Shown here: positions 15,970-25,494 of the stretch, piece after piece
How positions within the stretch are numbered: the stretch's first letter is position 1
How the letters are laid out: each line of letters starts with the position of its first letter
Assembly (NCBI RefSeq): GCF_011682175.1
Contig: NZ_WHJG01000009.1
Location: 142,121-206,120, forward strand
DNA from: Massilia frigida
Lineage (GTDB): Bacteria > Pseudomonadota > Gammaproteobacteria > Burkholderiales > Burkholderiaceae_D
DNA length: 64,000 nucleotides
Reading direction: 5' to 3'
Notes under the pieces: model-generated
Told to the model about the DNA's origin: nothing
The model's input: the letters and a program-made list of their open reading frames with translations, nothing else
The model's database searches: none
Program-made: the position numbers and the translations under genes

Positions 15970-17166
15970 ATGAGTTCAATCACCGCATCCTTCCGGCACG
16001 CCAAGCCGCAGCAATTGGCCGAGGCGCTGCAAAGTGCGCGCCATTATACGCTCAGCCTGTTCGACTGCTTTGCCGGCATGGGCTTCGACAGCCTGTCGCG
16101 CGTGCCCCATATTGCCACGATCAACCCGCCGCTGTGGGAACTGGGGCATACGGCGTGGTTCGCCGAATGGTTCATCCTGCGCGAGGCGGCGTCCAGCCAT
16201 CCGGCCGATGCCCAGCGCGGCTCGCTGCTCACGCGCGGCGACGACTGGTTCGATTCCAGCCTGGTGCCGCACCGCTCGCGCTGGACGCTCGACCTGCCCA
16301 GCCCCGGCGCGCTCAAGACCTACTGCCATGAAGTGCTGGACCGAACCCTCGACAAGCTGTCGCGCGAGGCGGGCACGGACGAGGCCCTGTACCCGTACCG
16401 GCTGGCGCTGGCGCACGAGGACATGCACGGCGAAGCCTATCTGTATTCGATGCAGACCCTGGGCGTGGCGGCGCCCGCGCAGCTCACGCGCGACGCGGCG
16501 GTGCATTCGCAGGGAGCGCAGATCGCCTATCCCGGCGGGACCATCGTGCTGGGGGGAGGGCGGGAGGGTGGCTTCGTGTTCGACAACGAGAAAGCGGCGC
16601 ACCCGGTCTACGTGGCGCCGTTTCGCATCGATGCGGGATTGGTGACGAATGCGCAGTTTGCCGACTTCGTGGCCGATGGCGGTTACCAGAACCGCCAGTA
16701 CTGGAGCGCGGCCGGCAGCGCGTGGCTGATGCGCCAGGAGCGCTCGTCGCCGCGCTACTGGCAGCGCGACGCCGACCAGTGGCGCACGGTGCGCTTCGGG
16801 CGCCTGGCGACGCTGTCGCCGTCCGAGCCGGTGCGCCATGTGTGCCTGTTCGAGGCCCAGGCGTATTGCGCGTGGGCGCAGCGGCGCTTGCCCAGCGAAG
16901 CGGAATGGGAGTACGCGGCGCTGTCGGGGCAGGCGGGGTTCCGCTGGGGCCAGCTATGGGAGTGGACGGCCACGCCGTTCGAGCCGTATCCGGGGTTCGC
17001 GCCGGAGCGCTACCGCGAGTATTCGCAGCCGTGGTTCATGACCCATCAAGTGCTGCGCGGGGCCTCGTTCGCCACGCCGTCGCGCTTTGGCTCGGCGCGC
17101 TTCCGCAATTTCTTCATGCCCGAGCGGGATGATATTTTCTGCGGATTGCGTACCTGCGCCTATTGA
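15970..17166 (+). CDS. senA: Selenoneine synthase SenA (EgtB-like)
   Basis: This 398-residue non-heme iron enzyme has the EgtB architecture: a DinB-like domain with His60 ('WELGHTAW') and HX3HXE at His149, His153 and Glu155, then a sulfatase-modifying-type domain ending 'CGLRTCAY'. SenA joins hercynine to the selenosugar made by SenB, on the way to selenoneine. It differs clearly from the true egtB at 492: longer loops, 'PHRSRWTLDLPSPGALK' and a different C-terminus. A TACAAT box lies just upstream, in the 36-bp divergent gap. Hercynine would come from EgtD at the left edge. Confidence 0.9.
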   Translation: MSSITASFRHAKPQQLAEALQSARHYTLSLFDCFAGMGFDSLSRVPHIATINPPLWELGHTAWFAEWFILREAASSHPADAQRGSLLTRGDDWFDSSLVPHRSRWTLDLPSPGALKTYCHEVLDRTLDKLSREAGTDEALYPYRLALAHEDMHGEAYLYSMQTLGVAAPAQLTRDAAVHSQGAQIAYPGGTIVLGGGREGGFVFDNEKAAHPVYVAPFRIDAGLVTNAQFADFVADGGYQNRQYWSAAGSAWLMRQERSSPRYWQRDADQWRTVRFGRLATLSPSEPVRHVCLFEAQAYCAWAQRRLPSEAEWEYAALSGQAGFRWGQLWEWTATPFEPYPGFAPERYREYSQPWFMTHQVLRGASFATPSRFGSARFRNFFMPERDDIFCGLRTCAY

Positions 17167-17708
17167 TGCGCGCCAGCCTCGGGCCATCCGGCGCGCGCCG
17201 CGCTGCGCAAACTGGCTTTGACGACGGCGCGGTGAAAGGGCGCAATGACGCGCAGGTAGGTTCGTCCCAGCAGGTTGTGGCAGTGAACCACCGTTGTCAT
17301 GGTCAGCTCGCGCCTGTTGTCCGGCGCTGGTCCGCCCGCGCACAGGATCGAGATCCGGAAATCGAGGTGCTTGTCGTCTTCCCCGACCACGATCTCGCTC
17401 TCGTTCGTGCTGTAGACTTTGAAGATGCCAACCCGGGAAGGCTCCGTTTCACTGGCGATTTTCGCCAGTTGCGTGGCCGTTTTCAGGCCCAGGCCGACGA
17501 CGATCATGTCGCGCACACGCAGGAGGTGTCCGATCCACGCAGGCTGGTGCGCAAAGATGAAACGGGCCAGCACATCCGGGTCGGCCGATGCGCCCGGCGG
17601 CAGCCGGATCGCAAATGCATCCGCCAGGTTCACCGATGCAAAGACGTTGTTGACGCCGCAGTGCGCGGGGAGCGCAACGGCAGTTGCGAGCGTGAATTCA
17701 TTCGGCAT
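17160..17708 (-). CDS. DUF2867 family protein
   Basis: This 182-residue protein begins MPNEFTLATAVALPAH and has 'NLADAFAIRLPP', then 'MIVVGLGLKTATQLAKI', and a C-terminal sheet with 'TMTTVVHCHNLLGRTYL', which fits DUF2867. The start at 17708 follows GGGAG at 7 nt; longer starts add only low-complexity sequence. Its 3' end overlaps senA by 7 bp in the convergent direction. No link to selenium is implied. Upstream, 17709-17910 holds nothing I can call. Confidence 0.75.
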   Translation of the reverse strand: MPNEFTLATAVALPAHCGVNNVFASVNLADAFAIRLPPGASADPDVLARFIFAHQPAWIGHLLRVRDMIVVGLGLKTATQLAKIASETEPSRVGIFKVYSTNESEIVVGEDDKHLDFRISILCAGGPAPDNRRELTMTTVVHCHNLLGRTYLRVIAPFHRAVVKASLRSAARAGWPEAGAHQ

Positions 17709-17910
17709 TCGGATACTCCCGTGGTTGAACGCGTTAACTAAACATCCAGGTTGACGTTTTGTCCAGGCAAGTGTACCGCGTTTACGTGATTCGGGTGCTA
17801 TGCCGCGCCGCGCTCCCTGCACGCCGCGTCTCGTTCGTCCTCGCTGCTGCGAGGTCCGCAACATCGATACCACGGCCACCAACGGCGTGCGTCGACTGGG
17901 CTGTGCGCTG

Positions 17911-20421
17911 TCATTCGATCGCCATGAACTGGCGGAAGGCATCGCGCACATTATCGCGCAGCAGGTTGTTGTCCCACGGCTTGGTATAAAAACGAAAAAT
18001 CGCGCCGCAGTTGACTGCCTTCATGATCGATTCCAGATCGGTTTGTCCGGACAGGACGATGCGAAACGTCTTCGGATAGAGTTCCTTGACCTTGTCCAGG
18101 AACTCCGTTCCACTCATGGCCGGCATGCACTGGTCGCACAAGATCACCTGCACCTCGTTCAAGGCCAGGACGTCGAAGCCTTCGGCCGCCGAGCGCGCGG
18201 ACAGGATGTGGTAGCCGTCGCGGCCGAACAGATTGACCAGTACGTCGAGCATGAATGGGTCGTCGTCAATGATCAGCAAGCTCTTTTGGGCTTGCTCGCT
18301 GCCCTCCGGCGGCGGCAGGCCTTGGTCTTGCAGCAGCATCTCGGCGACCTGATCGGCGGGCAGGGGACGGCTGAAGTAAAAGCCCTGGATCTGGTCGCAA
18401 TGGTGGCGCCGCAGATAATTGAGCTGGGCGGCAGTCTCGACGCCTTCGGCAATCACGTCGAGCTTGAGACTGTGGGCCATGCTGATGATGGCCAGCACGA
18501 TGGCGGCGTCATCGGGATTGGTGGTGACGTCGCGGATGAAGGCGATGTCGATCTTCAGTTTATCGATCGGAAAGCGGCGCAGGTAAGCCAGGCTCGAATA
18601 GCCGGTGCCGAAATCGTCGATGGAAATCTGCACCCCGTGCTGTTTGAGCCTGTGCAAGATATCGGTGGTGCGCTCGGTATTGGCCATCAGCGAGGTTTCG
18701 GTCAGCTCCAGGTCGAGCAGGTCGGCCGGGATGCCGTGCCGGGCCAGCCCCTTGATGATATCTCCGTCCAGGTCGCCTTCCGCAAATTGCCTCCCCGAGA
18801 CGTTGACCGACACCTGGATCGGGCCCACCGGCGAGCGCAGCCACAAGCCGATCTGCCGGCACGCCTCTGCCACCACCCAACTGCCCACTTGCACGATCAT
18901 CCCCGTCTCTTCCAGCACTGAAATGAATTCATTCGGCGCGACCATGCCATGGCCGGGGCGGTGCCAGCGCAGCAGCGCTTCCAGACCCGCGATGCGCCCG
19001 CTGTTGAGATGCGCCTTGGGCTGGTAATCCAGCACGAATTCTTCGTTTTCAATCGCCTTGCGCAATGCCGTCTCGAGGGCCAGGCGGGCCAGCACGTTGG
19101 CGTTCATCTGGGCGGTGAAGAAGCGGTAAGTGTCGCGCCCGGCGTGCTTGGCCTGGTACATCGCCGTATCGGCGTACTTGATCAAGGTGTCCGGATCGGA
19201 GGCGTCGTCCGGATGGACCGTGATGCCGATGCTGGCGGTGATAGTGACTTCGTGCCCGCGCAGGATAAACGGTGCGCGCAAGACGGCGCGGATCTTTTCG
19301 GCGATCAGTACCGCGCCCTGCTGGCCATCCTGCATGATCAGGATCAGGGCGAATTCGTCGCCGCCCAGGCGGCCGACCGTGTCGCGCATGCGCACGCATT
19401 GCACCAGGCGGTTGCTGAACTGCAGCAGCAGCTCGTCGCCGATCGCGTGCCCCAGGGTGTCGTTGATACTCTTGAAATTGTCGAGGTCGAGGAACATGAC
19501 CGCGACCAGCGCGCCGTTCCCGCGCGCCAGCGCCAGGGTGCGCTGCAAGGTATCATAAAACAGTGTCCGGTTGGGCAGGCCCGTCAGGGGATCGTGATGG
19601 GCCAGGTGGGTCAGGCGCGTTTCCGCTTGCTTGCGCTCGGTAATGTCGCGCACCACCACCACAATGGTCCAGTCGGTACCGGAGCGCATCGCCTGGCTGT
19701 GCATTTCCACCTGCACGGTCGCGCCATCCTTGCACGTCATCTTTGTTTCCCGCTGGTCGCGGCTGGCGCCGTCGACGATGAGCGCGTCATACAGGTATTC
19801 CAGCGTGGCGCGGCTCGCCTGGACCAGCTCGGTAGGGCCCATGCCCAGCATGTCCGCGCGCGTGTAGCCGAGCAAAGTGCAAGCGGTCTCATTGACCTCG
19901 GTAAACCGCATGCTGTTGCGGCTGATCAGCATGATGGCATCGGCGGTGGCATCCATCGCCGTGCGAAAGCGCTGCAGGTCGACCGTGCGCGCCAGTACCT
20001 GGCGTTCCAGCTTGGCACTGTGGTCCTGCAGGTCGCCGTACGCTTTCAGGCGCAGCAGGTTGCGCACCCTTAACCATAGTTCGGCGCGGTCGACCGGTTT
20101 GGTCAGGAAGTCTTCGGCCCCGGCATCGAGGCCGGCCAGGCGCGCGGTGCGCTCCATGTGCGCGGTGACCATGATGATGGGAATGTTGGCGGTGGCCGGA
20201 TCGGCCTTGAGGATGCTGGCGACCCGATAGCCATCCATGCCCGGCATGGTAATGTCGAGCAGGATCAGGTCCGGTGCCGACGCGCCGATGGCGGCCAGCG
20301 CTTCCTCGCCGCTGGCCGCAGCGCGGGTGCTGTAGCCCTCGGGCTGCAACAGGACCGCCAGCAGGCGCCGGTTCTGTGCTTCGTCGTCGACGATCAGGAT
20401 GGTGGGTGCGCGCAGCGTCAT
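17911..20421 (-). CDS. REC-PAS-GGDEF-EAL-REC c-di-GMP signalling protein
   Basis: This 836-residue cytoplasmic protein has a receiver domain (about 8-120, 'LILLDITMPGMDG'), a PAS domain (about 150-260), GGDEF (about 275-435), EAL (about 455-690) and a second receiver at the C-terminus ('VILCDQCMPAMSG'). The GGDEF motif is intact, and an RMRD inhibitory site lies five residues before it. The EAL domain has 'EALLRW' and 'DDFGTGYSS'. So both synthesis and breakdown of c-di-GMP are possible. The start overlaps the upstream response regulator gene (ATGA). It is the output gene of a three-gene operon led by a hybrid kinase. Confidence 0.92.
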   Translation of the reverse strand: MTLRAPTILIVDDEAQNRRLLAVLLQPEGYSTRAAASGEEALAAIGASAPDLILLDITMPGMDGYRVASILKADPATANIPIIMVTAHMERTARLAGLDAGAEDFLTKPVDRAELWLRVRNLLRLKAYGDLQDHSAKLERQVLARTVDLQRFRTAMDATADAIMLISRNSMRFTEVNETACTLLGYTRADMLGMGPTELVQASRATLEYLYDALIVDGASRDQRETKMTCKDGATVQVEMHSQAMRSGTDWTIVVVVRDITERKQAETRLTHLAHHDPLTGLPNRTLFYDTLQRTLALARGNGALVAVMFLDLDNFKSINDTLGHAIGDELLLQFSNRLVQCVRMRDTVGRLGGDEFALILIMQDGQQGAVLIAEKIRAVLRAPFILRGHEVTITASIGITVHPDDASDPDTLIKYADTAMYQAKHAGRDTYRFFTAQMNANVLARLALETALRKAIENEEFVLDYQPKAHLNSGRIAGLEALLRWHRPGHGMVAPNEFISVLEETGMIVQVGSWVVAEACRQIGLWLRSPVGPIQVSVNVSGRQFAEGDLDGDIIKGLARHGIPADLLDLELTETSLMANTERTTDILHRLKQHGVQISIDDFGTGYSSLAYLRRFPIDKLKIDIAFIRDVTTNPDDAAIVLAIISMAHSLKLDVIAEGVETAAQLNYLRRHHCDQIQGFYFSRPLPADQVAEMLLQDQGLPPPEGSEQAQKSLLIIDDDPFMLDVLVNLFGRDGYHILSARSAAEGFDVLALNEVQVILCDQCMPAMSGTEFLDKVKELYPKTFRIVLSGQTDLESIMKAVNCGAIFRFYTKPWDNNLLRDNVRDAFRQFMAIE

Positions 20422-20795
20422 GTGACTTCTCCGGGGGGCAGCAAGGCGTTGATCGCCGCATACAATTCCTGATGGCGCAGCGGCTTGGCGATATACGCAT
20501 CGCAGCCGGCGCTTTCGCTTTTTGCCCGGTCTTCCTTCATCGCCATCGCGGTCAGGGCGATCACGGGAATGGCGCCGGTGCCGGCATCCTGTTTCAGCAG
20601 GGCGGTCGCCGCCAGTCCATCCATGCCGGGCAATTGCACGTCCATCAGGATCAGGTCGGGTCTTTCGGTACGCGCCATCGTCAAGCCGCTTTCGGCGTCG
20701 GGGGCGCACAACACCGCATGCCCGGCATGGCCCAGCAGCAGCGATGCCAGCTTCATGTTGGCCGCGTTGTCTTCAATGATGAGGATCCTTGCCAT
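20418..20795 (-). CDS. Single-domain response regulator
   Basis: This 125-residue stand-alone receiver of the DivK/CheY type has 'ILIIEDNAANMKL' with the acidic pair, 'LILMDVQLPGMDG' with the phospho-Asp, 'IALTAMAM' and 'YIAKPL' with the Lys. It has no output domain and probably carries phosphate between the hybrid kinase upstream (12-bp gap) and the composite GGDEF-EAL protein downstream (4-bp overlap). Confidence 0.92.
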   Translation of the reverse strand: MARILIIEDNAANMKLASLLLGHAGHAVLCAPDAESGLTMARTERPDLILMDVQLPGMDGLAATALLKQDAGTGAIPVIALTAMAMKEDRAKSESAGCDAYIAKPLRHQELYAAINALLPPGEVT

Positions 20796-20807
20796 GACCG
20801 GTCCTCT

Positions 20808-23720
20808 TTACTGCGAAAGCAGCGCGCGCCGCACTTCGACGACGAAGCGGGCCTGGTCGAGGCCGCGCTTTTCGGCGCGCGGCGGCTCGCCTGCCTGCGC
20901 CGCCGCGCCGACCAGGATCGGAATGCGCGCCGTGGCCGGATCGCGCTGCAGCGCCTCGGCCACATCGACCCCGCTCATATCCGGCAGCATCAGGTCAAGC
21001 AGGATCAGGTCCGGACGCATATGCCGGGCCAGGAAAATGGCCTCGCTCCCGGTGTAAGCGCGCACGATCGCATACGCGGGACTGGGCAGCAAGCCGGCGA
21101 TGGCTTCGACCGCCCTGGGGTCGTGCTCGGCCACCAGCACGGTGTGGGTCCGTTCCAGCGATGGCTGCAAGCCCAGGCCGCTCAGCGAGGCTTGCAACTG
21201 GGCACGGTTGACCGGCTTTTGCAACATGGCGGCGGCGCCCCCGGACAGGGCCAGGCTGGTATCGGCGATACCGGAAATGACCACCACCGGCACCCGCGCC
21301 AGCGCCGGGTTCTCGCGCAGGCGCTGGAGCAACTGCCAGCCATCCATGCCCGGCAAGCCGATGTCGAGCGTGATCAGGCTCAGCACCTGGCGTGGCGCCA
21401 GCTCCAGCGCTTGCTCGGCGCTCGCCGCGCACAGCACGGTAAAGCCTTCCGCTTCGAGCAGCAGGCGCGCCAGCGCCGCGGCCTGGTCGTTGTCTTCGAC
21501 CACCAGGGCGACCCGTTCTGCCTGGAGCGGCGGCGCGGCCGGGATGCTCGCTGGCGGGGCGGCGCCGCCGTGCAGCGCAGGGCGCGCTCCCGGCACCAGC
21601 GCGCGCAGCGGCAACCAGACGGCGAAGCGCGATCCTTCTCCCGCGCAGCTGGCGACCGCTACCGTGCCGCCCTGCAGCTCGGCCAGCTGCCTGACCATCG
21701 CCAGGCCGAGGCCGGTACCTTCGAATTTGCGCGCCAGGCTGCTGTCGATCTGGCTGAAGGCCTGGAACAGGGTCGCCATGTCCGGCTCCGAGATGCCGAT
21801 GCCGCTGTCGCTGACGCACAGTTCCAGAAAGTCCTTGTACTCGTTGTCGGCAAGGGGGAAGCTGTGCACCGGCCAGCGCCCGGCAAGCTGGCCGACCGCA
21901 CGGCGCGGCACGCGGCGCGCGTGCAAGGTGACGGCGCCGCCATGGGCGCTGAATTTGACGGCATTCGAGAGCAGGTTGTAGACAATCTGCTTGGTCTTGC
22001 GGATGTCCAGTTGCGGCATGCCCAGGTCGGCGCCGACCTCCAGGCTCAGCGCGATGTTCTGGGCCGCCGCTTTTTCGCGTACGATGGTCAGGCTGTCCGG
22101 CAGGAGGGCGTGCAGGTCGACGGCATCGAGTTCGAGCGCCATCATGCCGGCTTCGACTTTCGACAAGTCCAGGATGTCGTTGATCAGCGAAAGCAAGTGC
22201 AGGCCGCTGCTGAAAATATCGCCGGCGCATTCGTGTTGCAGTGCGCTGGTCTGGCCCAGGAACCCGTCCTTGAGTGCTTCGGAAAAGCCGATGATGGCGT
22301 TGAGCGGCGTACGCAACTCGTGCGACATGGTGGCCAGGAATTCGGACTTCATGCGGCTGGCCCGTTCCAGCTGAATATTTTTCACTTCCAGCGTGTGCTC
22401 GAAGCGCTTGCGCTCGGTGACGTCGCGCGCGGCGGCGAACACGCCTTGCAGCTTGCGGTCGCGGTCGTGGAAGGTGGCGGCGTTGTACGACACCACGGTT
22501 TCGACCCCGTTGAGGGCGCGCACGGTGAGCTCGTAATCGGTCACCTTGTTTTCCTGGAGTACGCGCTTGATGGCCGCGTCGGCCTGGGTCTGGTCGGTAA
22601 AGAACTTCTTGCTGGGAGCGCCGATCAGCTCGTCGCGGGTGCGCCCGGTGAGGGCGACCATCTGCTGGTTCACGTCCGAAATGATGCCTTGCGGGTCGGT
22701 CATCATCAGGGCGTCGAGATTGGACTCGATCAGTGAGCGGGTGTAGAACTGCTGGTCGCGCAGGCGCTGGTCGAGCAGCGCCTGCGCAGCTTCGACTTGC
22801 TTGCGGGCAGTATTGTCGGTACCGATCAGCAGGTAGCCGATGATATCGTCGTGCGCATCGCGCAGGGCGGTGACCGAGACGATGGCCGGAAAGCGGCTGC
22901 CATCCTTGCGCACATAGGTGAGCTCGTAAATATCTTCAATGCCGCGCGAGGCCTTGAACACCAGCGCTTCAAAGCCCGGCGTGATCGGCGTCTCCAGTTC
23001 CAGGCTGAGCGCCTTGGCGCGCGCGATCACTTCCTGGGGATCGGAAATATCGGCCGGCGTGATGGTGTTCATCACTTCCAGCGCCGTGTAGCCCAGCATG
23101 CGCTGGGCGCCGACATTGAAGATCTGGATCACTCCCTTGGCATCGGTGGCGATGCTCGAAAAATTGGCGCTGTTGAAAATCGCGCTTTGCAGCGCGCCGG
23201 CCTTGAGCAGCGCTTCTTCGGCCCGCTTGCGCGCGGTATTGTCGGTGCCGATGAGCAGATAACCGATGATGGCGTTGTGATCGTCGCGTAGCGCCGTCAC
23301 CGAGACCACCGCCGGAAAACGGCTGCCATCCTTGCGGAAGTAGGTCAGTTCATAGATATCTTCGATGCCGCGCGAAGCCTTGAAGACCAGCGCCTCGAAG
23401 CCCGGCGTGATGGGCGTGTCCAGTTCCTCGCTGAGGGCCTTGGCGCGCGCGATCACTTCCAGCGGATCGGAAATGTCGGCCGGGGTGATCCGGTTGACGA
23501 CGTCCAGCGCCGCATAGCCCAGCATGCGCTCGGCGCCCACGTTGAAAATCTGGATCACCCCCTTTTCATCGGTGGCAATACTGGAGAAATAGGCGCTGTT
23601 GAAAATGGCATTCTGTAAAGCGCCCGTCTTGAGCAAGCTTTCCTGGCGCCGGAATTCAATATTGCCTTCTGTGATTAATTTGTGCTCGATCGTGCCAATC
23701 TCAAACCCTGGCGTATGCAT
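20808..23720 (-). CDS. Hybrid histidine kinase, PAS-PAS-PAS-HisKA-HATPase-REC-REC
   Basis: This 970-residue soluble hybrid kinase has PAS1 at residues 33-165 and PAS2 at 175-307, nearly identical (16 differences in 133 aligned residues). PAS3 follows at about 325-440. The H-box is 'FLATMSHELRTPLNAIIGF', followed by a catalytic ATPase domain ('GTGLGLAMV'). Two receiver domains close the protein ('LDIGLPGMDG' and 'LDLMLPDMSG'). No membrane segment is visible. It leads an operon with a single receiver and a REC-GGDEF-EAL-REC protein. The gap from 23721 to 24087 holds its upstream region and the rhlE terminator. Confidence 0.92.
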   Translation of the reverse strand: MHTPGFEIGTIEHKLITEGNIEFRRQESLLKTGALQNAIFNSAYFSSIATDEKGVIQIFNVGAERMLGYAALDVVNRITPADISDPLEVIARAKALSEELDTPITPGFEALVFKASRGIEDIYELTYFRKDGSRFPAVVSVTALRDDHNAIIGYLLIGTDNTARKRAEEALLKAGALQSAIFNSANFSSIATDAKGVIQIFNVGAQRMLGYTALEVMNTITPADISDPQEVIARAKALSLELETPITPGFEALVFKASRGIEDIYELTYVRKDGSRFPAIVSVTALRDAHDDIIGYLLIGTDNTARKQVEAAQALLDQRLRDQQFYTRSLIESNLDALMMTDPQGIISDVNQQMVALTGRTRDELIGAPSKKFFTDQTQADAAIKRVLQENKVTDYELTVRALNGVETVVSYNAATFHDRDRKLQGVFAAARDVTERKRFEHTLEVKNIQLERASRMKSEFLATMSHELRTPLNAIIGFSEALKDGFLGQTSALQHECAGDIFSSGLHLLSLINDILDLSKVEAGMMALELDAVDLHALLPDSLTIVREKAAAQNIALSLEVGADLGMPQLDIRKTKQIVYNLLSNAVKFSAHGGAVTLHARRVPRRAVGQLAGRWPVHSFPLADNEYKDFLELCVSDSGIGISEPDMATLFQAFSQIDSSLARKFEGTGLGLAMVRQLAELQGGTVAVASCAGEGSRFAVWLPLRALVPGARPALHGGAAPPASIPAAPPLQAERVALVVEDNDQAAALARLLLEAEGFTVLCAASAEQALELAPRQVLSLITLDIGLPGMDGWQLLQRLRENPALARVPVVVISGIADTSLALSGGAAAMLQKPVNRAQLQASLSGLGLQPSLERTHTVLVAEHDPRAVEAIAGLLPSPAYAIVRAYTGSEAIFLARHMRPDLILLDLMLPDMSGVDVAEALQRDPATARIPILVGAAAQAGEPPRAEKRGLDQARFVVEVRRALLSQ
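22800..23198 (-). repeat. Intragenic PAS duplication, second unit
   Basis: This codes for residues 175-307 of the hybrid kinase and is 88 percent identical in protein to the unit at 23226-23624 (residues 33-165), without gaps. The similarity continues at DNA level. Confidence 0.85.
23226..23624 (-). repeat. Intragenic PAS duplication, first unit
   Basis: This codes for residues 33-165 of the hybrid kinase. See 22800-23198 for the partner unit. Confidence 0.85.
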
Positions 23721-23973
23721 ATGCGCTTTCGCGTGAACGACTTTTGCTCAGTCTGTGGCACGAAATGGCGCACTCGCAACTGCGAAACAGGCTTGCCGAA
23801 GGGCTGAGGAAGGAGCTTGCCAGCACGGCGAGAAATGTACGTACAGTAAAAGTATAGCAGTAACCTATCGTCACACTCATCAAAGTTCTAGCTGAGTAGC
23901 AATATAGAAAAAGTTTCGTTGCGTCGCCAGCTATCAGGTCCGGATGCCGGAGAGGGGCGTTTTGACGCCGCTG

Positions 23974-24008
23974 AAAAAACAACAGCCTCCGCGAGCGGAG
24001 GCTGTTGT
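23974..24008 (-). terminator. Intrinsic terminator of rhlE
   Basis: On the minus strand a stem of at least 11 bp (AACAGCCTCCG with CGGAGGCTGTT) and a 4-nt loop are followed by six T residues (23974-23979). It is 80 bp past the rhlE stop. Confidence 0.92.
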
Positions 24009-24087
24009 GTGCGACTGTCCGGCCTGGCCGGCATCGACAAGGGCGGACGCTGCTTACCCGGGGGCTACACGCCGCCCGGGCCGGCCA

Positions 24088-25494
24088 TTAACGGTCGCCA
24101 TACGAGCTGCGGGTGCGCTCGGAAGCGGGACGCGGGTTGGAACCCTTGTAGCCGCCGCCGGTGGCGCCTTCCTTGCGGGGTGCTGCGCCCGGCTTGCTGA
24201 AGGTGCGCTGGCCTGGCTTGGCGCCGCCGCGGTTGTCGCCTGGTTTCCAGCTGCCTGGACGGGCTGCCGAACGTGGCGCCGACGCGGTTTTCTTCGGCTC
24301 GAAGCCTTCGATCACGTTGACCGGAATGAGCTGCTTGGTGAAGCGCTCGATGCGCTTGACGTTCATGCCTTCGGCATGGTTCACCAGCGAGATCGCCAGG
24401 CCATTGCGGCCGGCACGGCCGGTACGGCCGATACGGTGCACATAGTCTTCAGGGAACTTCGGCAAGTCGTAGTTGAACACGTGGGTGATGTTCGGGACAT
24501 CGATACCACGGGCGGCAACGTCGGTCGCGACCAGCACGCGGACCTGGCCGCGGCGCAGGCCGTCCAGGGTGCGGTTACGCGCGCCCTGGTGCATGTCGCC
24601 ATGCAGTGCGGCTGCCGAGAAACCGGCGATGTTGAGGCGGTCGGCGATGGTGTCGGCGTCACGCTTGGTGGCGGTAAACACAACGGCCTGGTCCAGCGTT
24701 TCGTCGCGCAGCAGATGGTCGAGCAGGCGGTTCTTGTGCGACAGGTCATCCACGAAGTGCACGCGCTGCACGATGTTTTCGTGCTTCGATGCCGAACCGG
24801 CGATCTGGATGATCATCGGGTCGGTCGTGATGCGGCGCGCCATGTTGCCGACCATGCCATCGAGCGTGGCCGAGAACAGCATCGTCTGTCGGTTGGCCGG
24901 GGTGGCGGCAATGATTTTTTCGATGTCGTCGATGAAACCCATGTCCAGCATGCGGTCGGCTTCGTCCAGCACCAGGATTTCGAGTTCCGAGAAATCGATC
25001 TTGCCCGATTCCATATGGTCGATCAGACGGCCGGGGGTGGCGACCAGGATTTCCGGGTTGCGGGCCAGCAATTGCATCTGTTTAGGATAAGGCATGCCGC
25101 CCAGGATCGAGACGGCCTTGATACGGCGGATCTGGGTGCCGTATTTTTCGGTCGCGCTGGTCACTTGCAGTGCCAGTTCGCGGGTCGGGGTCAGCACCAG
25201 CATTTTAGGCTGTGCAGCTTTGAAACGTGGACGCTCGCCGCGGGCACGCGCATTTTGCGCTTCCTGGGCTGCGTTCTTGGACGCCTGCGATTGCTCGGCA
25301 ACGGCGAATTTGTGGAGTGCTGGCAGCATGAATGCTGCGGTCTTGCCGGAACCGGTCTGCGACGATACCAGCAGGTCGCGGCCGCTGATGGCGGCAGGAA
25401 CAGCCTGCTCTTGAACTGGGGTCGGAACGGTGTAACCGGCATCGGTTACTGCTTTTACGATAGACGCGTGGAGGCCTAATGCTTCAAAACTCAT
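24088..25494 (-). CDS. rhlE: DEAD-box ATP-dependent RNA helicase, RhlE type
   Basis: This 468-residue helicase has the full motif set: Q motif near the N-terminus, 'SQTGSGKT' (motif I), 'PTRELALQV', 'VLDEADRMLDMGF' (motif II), 'SAT' (III), 'VATDVAARGIDVPNITHVFNY' and 'HRIGRTGRAG' (VI). The C-terminal 80 residues are basic, Gly/Pro-rich and disordered, as in RhlE, which acts in ribosome assembly and RNA decay. The upstream gap is unusually long (415 bp), which suggests a regulated 5' leader. A strong terminator follows. Confidence 0.93.
   Translation of the reverse strand: MSFEALGLHASIVKAVTDAGYTVPTPVQEQAVPAAISGRDLLVSSQTGSGKTAAFMLPALHKFAVAEQSQASKNAAQEAQNARARGERPRFKAAQPKMLVLTPTRELALQVTSATEKYGTQIRRIKAVSILGGMPYPKQMQLLARNPEILVATPGRLIDHMESGKIDFSELEILVLDEADRMLDMGFIDDIEKIIAATPANRQTMLFSATLDGMVGNMARRITTDPMIIQIAGSASKHENIVQRVHFVDDLSHKNRLLDHLLRDETLDQAVVFTATKRDADTIADRLNIAGFSAAALHGDMHQGARNRTLDGLRRGQVRVLVATDVAARGIDVPNITHVFNYDLPKFPEDYVHRIGRTGRAGRNGLAISLVNHAEGMNVKRIERFTKQLIPVNVIEGFEPKKTASAPRSAARPGSWKPGDNRGGAKPGQRTFSKPGAAPRKEGATGGGYKGSNPRPASERTRSSYGDR

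Noticed and set aside
20274..22736. 820-codon plus-strand frame opposite the hybrid kinase
   Set aside because: It is a shadow of the real minus-strand gene, with no domain signature and no ribosome-binding site.
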